Assembly (NCBI GenBank): GCA_965216025.1
Contig: CBDCEX010000018.1
Span: 558,001-622,000, forward strand
Origin: JADFQT01 sp965216025
Lineage (GTDB): Bacteria; Chloroflexota; Dehalococcoidia; Lucifugimonadales; UBA3495
Direction: 5' to 3'
Length of the DNA: 64,000 nucleotides
The stretch's first letter is position 1. Every line of letters begins with the position of its first letter. The translations under genes were made by a program, and so were the position numbers. Under the pieces are notes generated by a model, which saw only the letters and a program-made list of their open reading frames with translations, searched no databases and was not told the origin of the DNA. This document shows, piece after piece, positions 61,253-64,000 of this stretch.

Positions 61253-62353
61253 ATGGCCCACACCACAGTGCTAGTAATGGTAGATGGTCTGGATCCCCAA
61301 TATCTGGCTAGTTGCCCGGCGCCCAATTTTAAAGAGCTGGCCAAAAAGGGGTTTCAGACGGAGGTCAGGGCGATGATGCCCACCGTCACCAACGTTAACA
61401 ATACTTCCCTCGTAACCAACAGCTATCCCGAGTCCCACGGCATCACTTCCAATTATTGGCTGGATCGGGAATCCGGATCCGAGCATTATATGGAGTCAGG
61501 GGAGTATATCCAGAACGAGACCATGTTCCAGCGAGCGACCCGACAAGGCGCCAGGTCACTCCTGATTAGCTCCAAAGACAAACTGAGGAAACTGCTGGGA
61601 GATGGGGCTACGCTGGCCTTCTCTTCCGAAGAGCCGGACAGTCGGGTAGTAGCTGCTATTGGTCAGCCACCTCCGGTCTACTCTCTGGAGGTGAATGGCT
61701 GGATCATGGACGCGGCCCGTCATATCCTGACCCAGGAAAACTACGACCTGGTTTATTTGACCACCACCGACTACGCAATGCACACCTACGCTCCCGAACA
61801 ACCGGAATCATCGGACCACCTGGCTCTGTTGGACCGAGCCGTCGGCTTGCTGATGGAGAGCCTTCCCGACGCCGAAATCCTGATTACCGCCGACCACGGT
61901 ATGTCTTCCAAAAGCCGCATGATTCATCTACCCGCCGAGCTGGAGCGGCACGGCATCCAGGCCCGGGCCGTACCCATCATCAAAGACCTGTATACGGTGC
62001 ATCACTCCAACCTGGGGGGCTGCATTTACCTTTATCTGGATGAACGGGACCGGGAGCGAGCCCTAGGTATTTTCAACGACCTGGACGGGGTGGATCAAGC
62101 GTTGGACCGGGAGGCGGCGGCCCATAGATTCCGGCTCATGGGCAGCCGGATTGGGGACATAATGGTCCTGGGCGCCGCTGATGTGGTCTTTGGAGATCCG
62201 TCCGAAGTAACCATGCCCGGCAGTTTGCGCAGCCACGGATCCCTTTACGAGGAAAAGGTACCGGTGATTGGCTGGGGCGGTAATTTTGGTGGGTTCGATT
62301 TCCTTGAGAACAAGGACCTGGGCCGCTATGTGTTCGAGCGGGTCCTGCCTTGA
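61253..62353 (+). CDS. alkaline-phosphatase-superfamily hydrolase, phosphonoacetate hydrolase-like
   Basis: 366 residues. VMVDGLDPQYL places Asp11 at the metal site, and the nucleophile Thr is probably T46 in MMPTVTNVNNTSLVT; TADHGMSSKSRMIHL and RSHGSLYEEKVPV supply later metal ligands. SYPESHGITSNYWLD resembles phosphonoacetate hydrolase (PhnA type) and type I phosphodiesterase/NPP proteins. Substrate could be a C-P compound or a nucleotide/phosphodiester. Paired with the pst operon elsewhere in the window it would suit phosphorus scavenging, but this link is speculative. Confidence 0.85.
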   Translation: MAHTTVLVMVDGLDPQYLASCPAPNFKELAKKGFQTEVRAMMPTVTNVNNTSLVTNSYPESHGITSNYWLDRESGSEHYMESGEYIQNETMFQRATRQGARSLLISSKDKLRKLLGDGATLAFSSEEPDSRVVAAIGQPPPVYSLEVNGWIMDAARHILTQENYDLVYLTTTDYAMHTYAPEQPESSDHLALLDRAVGLLMESLPDAEILITADHGMSSKSRMIHLPAELERHGIQARAVPIIKDLYTVHHSNLGGCIYLYLDERDRERALGIFNDLDGVDQALDREAAAHRFRLMGSRIGDIMVLGAADVVFGDPSEVTMPGSLRSHGSLYEEKVPVIGWGGNFGGFDFLENKDLGRYVFERVLP

Positions 62354-62493
62354 TGCCTGGGATGCCCGTAATCGCCCTTTCGCGGGTCTTTTACCCGGAG
62401 CAGGTGCAAAGGGAGTCAATAGCTTATATCATGAGGGTTGCAGTCCATAACCCTCAGACCTAAATTAGGTTGGGAGTCGACGGGAGAAGATAC

Positions 62494-63669
62494 ATGGCGA
62501 CGCAAGCCTCACGAGACCGGGACATCGCGATAGTCGGAGTGGCCGAGTCCGATGAGATGGGCACCGTCCCCAACAAATCGTCCTTACAGCATCATGCCGA
62601 AGCGGCCTACAATGCCCTGGAAGACGCCGGTCTTTCCAAGAATGACGTCAACGGGCTGTTCACCGCCGGGTTTTCCACCCTGGCCACCGCCGAGTACCTG
62701 GGGATTCAACCAGGTTTTACCGACAGTACCTACGTTGGCGGTTCCTCCTTCGTCATCCACGTCGCCCACGCCGCGGCCGCCATCCGAGCGGGCTACTGCG
62801 ATGTGGCCCTTATCACCCACGGGCAGGCCGGCAGGTCCACCCGAGCCAGGGTACCCGGCGACGCCAACCTGCCAGGAGCCCAGTACGAATCGCCCTACGG
62901 AATCATCGGCGCTCCCGTCAACTACTCCCTGGCCTGCACCAGATACATGCACCAGTACGGCGAGGAGCGGACCCGCCAGGGTATGGCTGAGATTGCCGTC
63001 GCCACCCGAAAATGGGCCAACCTCAATCCCAAGGCCGTGATGCACGACACGCCCATGAGCTTCGATGACTACCACGACTCCCGGTGGGTCTCCTGGCCCT
63101 TTCATCTGGTGGACTGCTGCCTGGTTACCGACTCCGGCGCGGCCATTATTGTCACCACCGCCGAAAGGGCAGCCAGTTGCCGGAAACAGCCAGTGTGGGT
63201 GCTGGGAGGAGCGGAAGGCCACGATCACAACATCATCAGCATGATGCCCTCCTTCACATCCTCCATCGCCAGGGAGACTGGGCCAAAAGCCCTGGAGCGC
63301 GCCGGGTTGACCCACGATGACCTGGACCTGACCATGATCTACGACTCCTTTACCTATACTGTAATGGTAACTCTGGAGAGCATGGGGTTCTGCGGCCCGG
63401 GAGAGGCCGCCGACTTCGTGGCCAATCAGCGGACTGCTCCGGGCGGTGAATTCTCTCTTAACACCAGCGGAGGAGGGCTGTCCTACACCCACCCTGGTAT
63501 GTACGGCAGCTTCTTGCTGGTGGAGGCGGTGCGCCAGCTCCGCGGGGAGTGCGGCGACCGGCAGGTGCACCACCGGCGGGACCCGGCCCAAAATCCCAAG
63601 ACTGCCATCGTCAACGGCACCGGCGGCTCTCTTTCATCCACGGGTACTGTGGTCCTGGCGACGGCCTGA
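62494..63669 (+). CDS. thiolase-fold protein (SCP-x/lipid-transfer type), Cys missing
   Basis: 391 residues from ATG 62494, after GGGAGAAG; an upstream TTG at 62470 is open. The thiolase fold is plain (GVAESDEMGTVPNKS; YGIIGAPVNYSLACTRYMHQ; LNTSGGGLSYTHPGMYG). At the usual nucleophile position YVGGSSFVIHVAHAA has Ser where thiolases have Cys, so Claisen thiolysis is unlikely. Ltp-type retro-aldolases in steroid side-chain breakdown also lack this Cys and pair with a DUF35 protein; none is visible here. Confidence 0.87.
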   Translation: MATQASRDRDIAIVGVAESDEMGTVPNKSSLQHHAEAAYNALEDAGLSKNDVNGLFTAGFSTLATAEYLGIQPGFTDSTYVGGSSFVIHVAHAAAAIRAGYCDVALITHGQAGRSTRARVPGDANLPGAQYESPYGIIGAPVNYSLACTRYMHQYGEERTRQGMAEIAVATRKWANLNPKAVMHDTPMSFDDYHDSRWVSWPFHLVDCCLVTDSGAAIIVTTAERAASCRKQPVWVLGGAEGHDHNIISMMPSFTSSIARETGPKALERAGLTHDDLDLTMIYDSFTYTVMVTLESMGFCGPGEAADFVANQRTAPGGEFSLNTSGGGLSYTHPGMYGSFLLVEAVRQLRGECGDRQVHHRRDPAQNPKTAIVNGTGGSLSSTGTVVLATA

Positions 63670-63726
63670 ACATGCACTTTTCTCCCTTATTCCTACTGAA
63701 ACTTGAGCCGCAACTCAAGCTGAAAC

Positions 63727-63755
63727 TTGATTGAAAATCGAATTCCAGTTATATT
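63727..63755 (+). promoter_or_regulatory. sigma70 promoter for the Fur-family gene
   Basis: TTGATT (63727-63732), a 17-base spacer and TATATT (63750-63755), about 85 bases upstream of the fur-like start. An operator cannot be distinguished by eye. Confidence 0.5.
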
Positions 63756-63838
63756 GGACCTAGTATCCCTAACATCATCAGGGAATTTTCTACGTTTTTC
63801 ATAGAAAGGAGCCAGCCCGGTTAGCCTCCGGAGTATTA

Positions 63839-64000
63839 ATGAATCAACAAGAGATAACCGCACAACTCAGGGAGGGACGAGTTCGGGTTACCCCCCAAAG
63901 GTTGGCCATCGCCGAAGCGGTGATCAACTCTACCGACCATCCCTCGGTGCAGCAGATTTTTGAGCGGGTGCGGGATCATTTCCCGTCAATGACCCTGGCT
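63839..64000 (+). CDS. Fur/PerR-family regulator, 3' end outside the window
   Basis: The first 54 residues of a Fur-type winged-helix repressor: REGRVRVTPQRLAIAEAVIN followed by DHPSVQQIFERVRDHFPSMT, the typical recognition region before the S-x-x-T-V-Y helix. ATG 63839 follows GGAG. Metal specificity cannot be judged because the C-terminal metal-binding half is cut off. Confidence 0.85.
   Translation, partial: MNQQEITAQLREGRVRVTPQRLAIAEAVINSTDHPSVQQIFERVRDHFPSMTLA

Noticed and set aside
62584..63591. 335-codon minus-strand frame
   Set aside because: Shadow of the thiolase homologue.

Overview
This is a dense, GC-rich bacterial chromosome segment with frequent GTG and TTG starts. The gene families and neighbourhoods suggest a Chloroflexota bacterium, possibly of the Dehalococcoidia/SAR202 kind. 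The pointers are an F420-type PPOX protein, a catalytic-motif-poor SDR, a Cys-less SCP-x-like thiolase, a luciferase-like monooxygenase and a 2-haloacid dehalogenase. This placement is an inference from gene content, because no rRNA or other marker gene lies in the window. No tRNA, rRNA or CRISPR array was recognised.

Layout: 0.2-5.6 kb is a tryptophan operon (trpD, two small accessory ORFs, trpC, trpF, trpB) in which an IS5-like element has cut the second accessory ORF; trpA does not follow. 5.7-12.2 kb holds an atypical SDR, then an alanine/serine-glyoxylate aminotransferase facing a glcDEF glycolate oxidase operon. Together these make a glycolate to glyoxylate to glycine module. An ISAs1-family element sits exactly at the -35 box of the glcDEF promoter. 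13.7-28.1 kb carries leuB, a Na/Ca exchanger, a JAMM peptidase, a dual-specificity phosphatase, an enoyl-CoA hydratase, metF, acpS, the NAD(P)HX repair enzyme, a HEAT protein, two tandem radC paralogues, a gamma-glutamyltransferase and a peroxiredoxin.

29.1-31.8 kb holds two head-to-tail IS630-family copies. 32-41.7 kb holds a haloacid dehalogenase, a luciferase-like monooxygenase, the complete phosphate uptake operon pstSCAB-phoU, and a sirohaem nitrite/sulfite reductase with its own uroporphyrinogen-III synthase. The reductase is preceded by a consensus promoter, a structured leader and an intrinsic terminator, so it is probably controlled by attenuation or a riboswitch. 42.5-48.8 kb has a near-consensus promoter driving yqeY-purQ-purL, followed by a translationally coupled GT4 glycosyltransferase and GH63-type hydrolase.

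49-55.2 kb is an insertion-sequence cluster. It contains an IS701/IS4-like element, a NYN-LOTUS RNA-binding protein gene, and an IS66-like element nested in the extreme tip of a second ISAs1 copy. 55.2-64 kb has a tiny acidic ORF, an orphan OmpR-type regulator with Glu at the phospho-acceptor site, two hypothetical genes, a GH15 glucoamylase next to a glucose-1-dehydrogenase-like MDR, a phosphonoacetate-hydrolase-like phosphatase, a Cys-less thiolase homologue, and the start of a Fur-family gene cut by the window edge.

The window also carries several dispersed repeat families: a hairpin unit of about 110 bp seen five times, a double-hairpin element of about 145 bp as an inverted pair 7 kb apart, and 15-bp coding tandem repeats. 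Seven IS copies in 64 kb, with intact target duplications and a nested insertion, indicate recent transposition.
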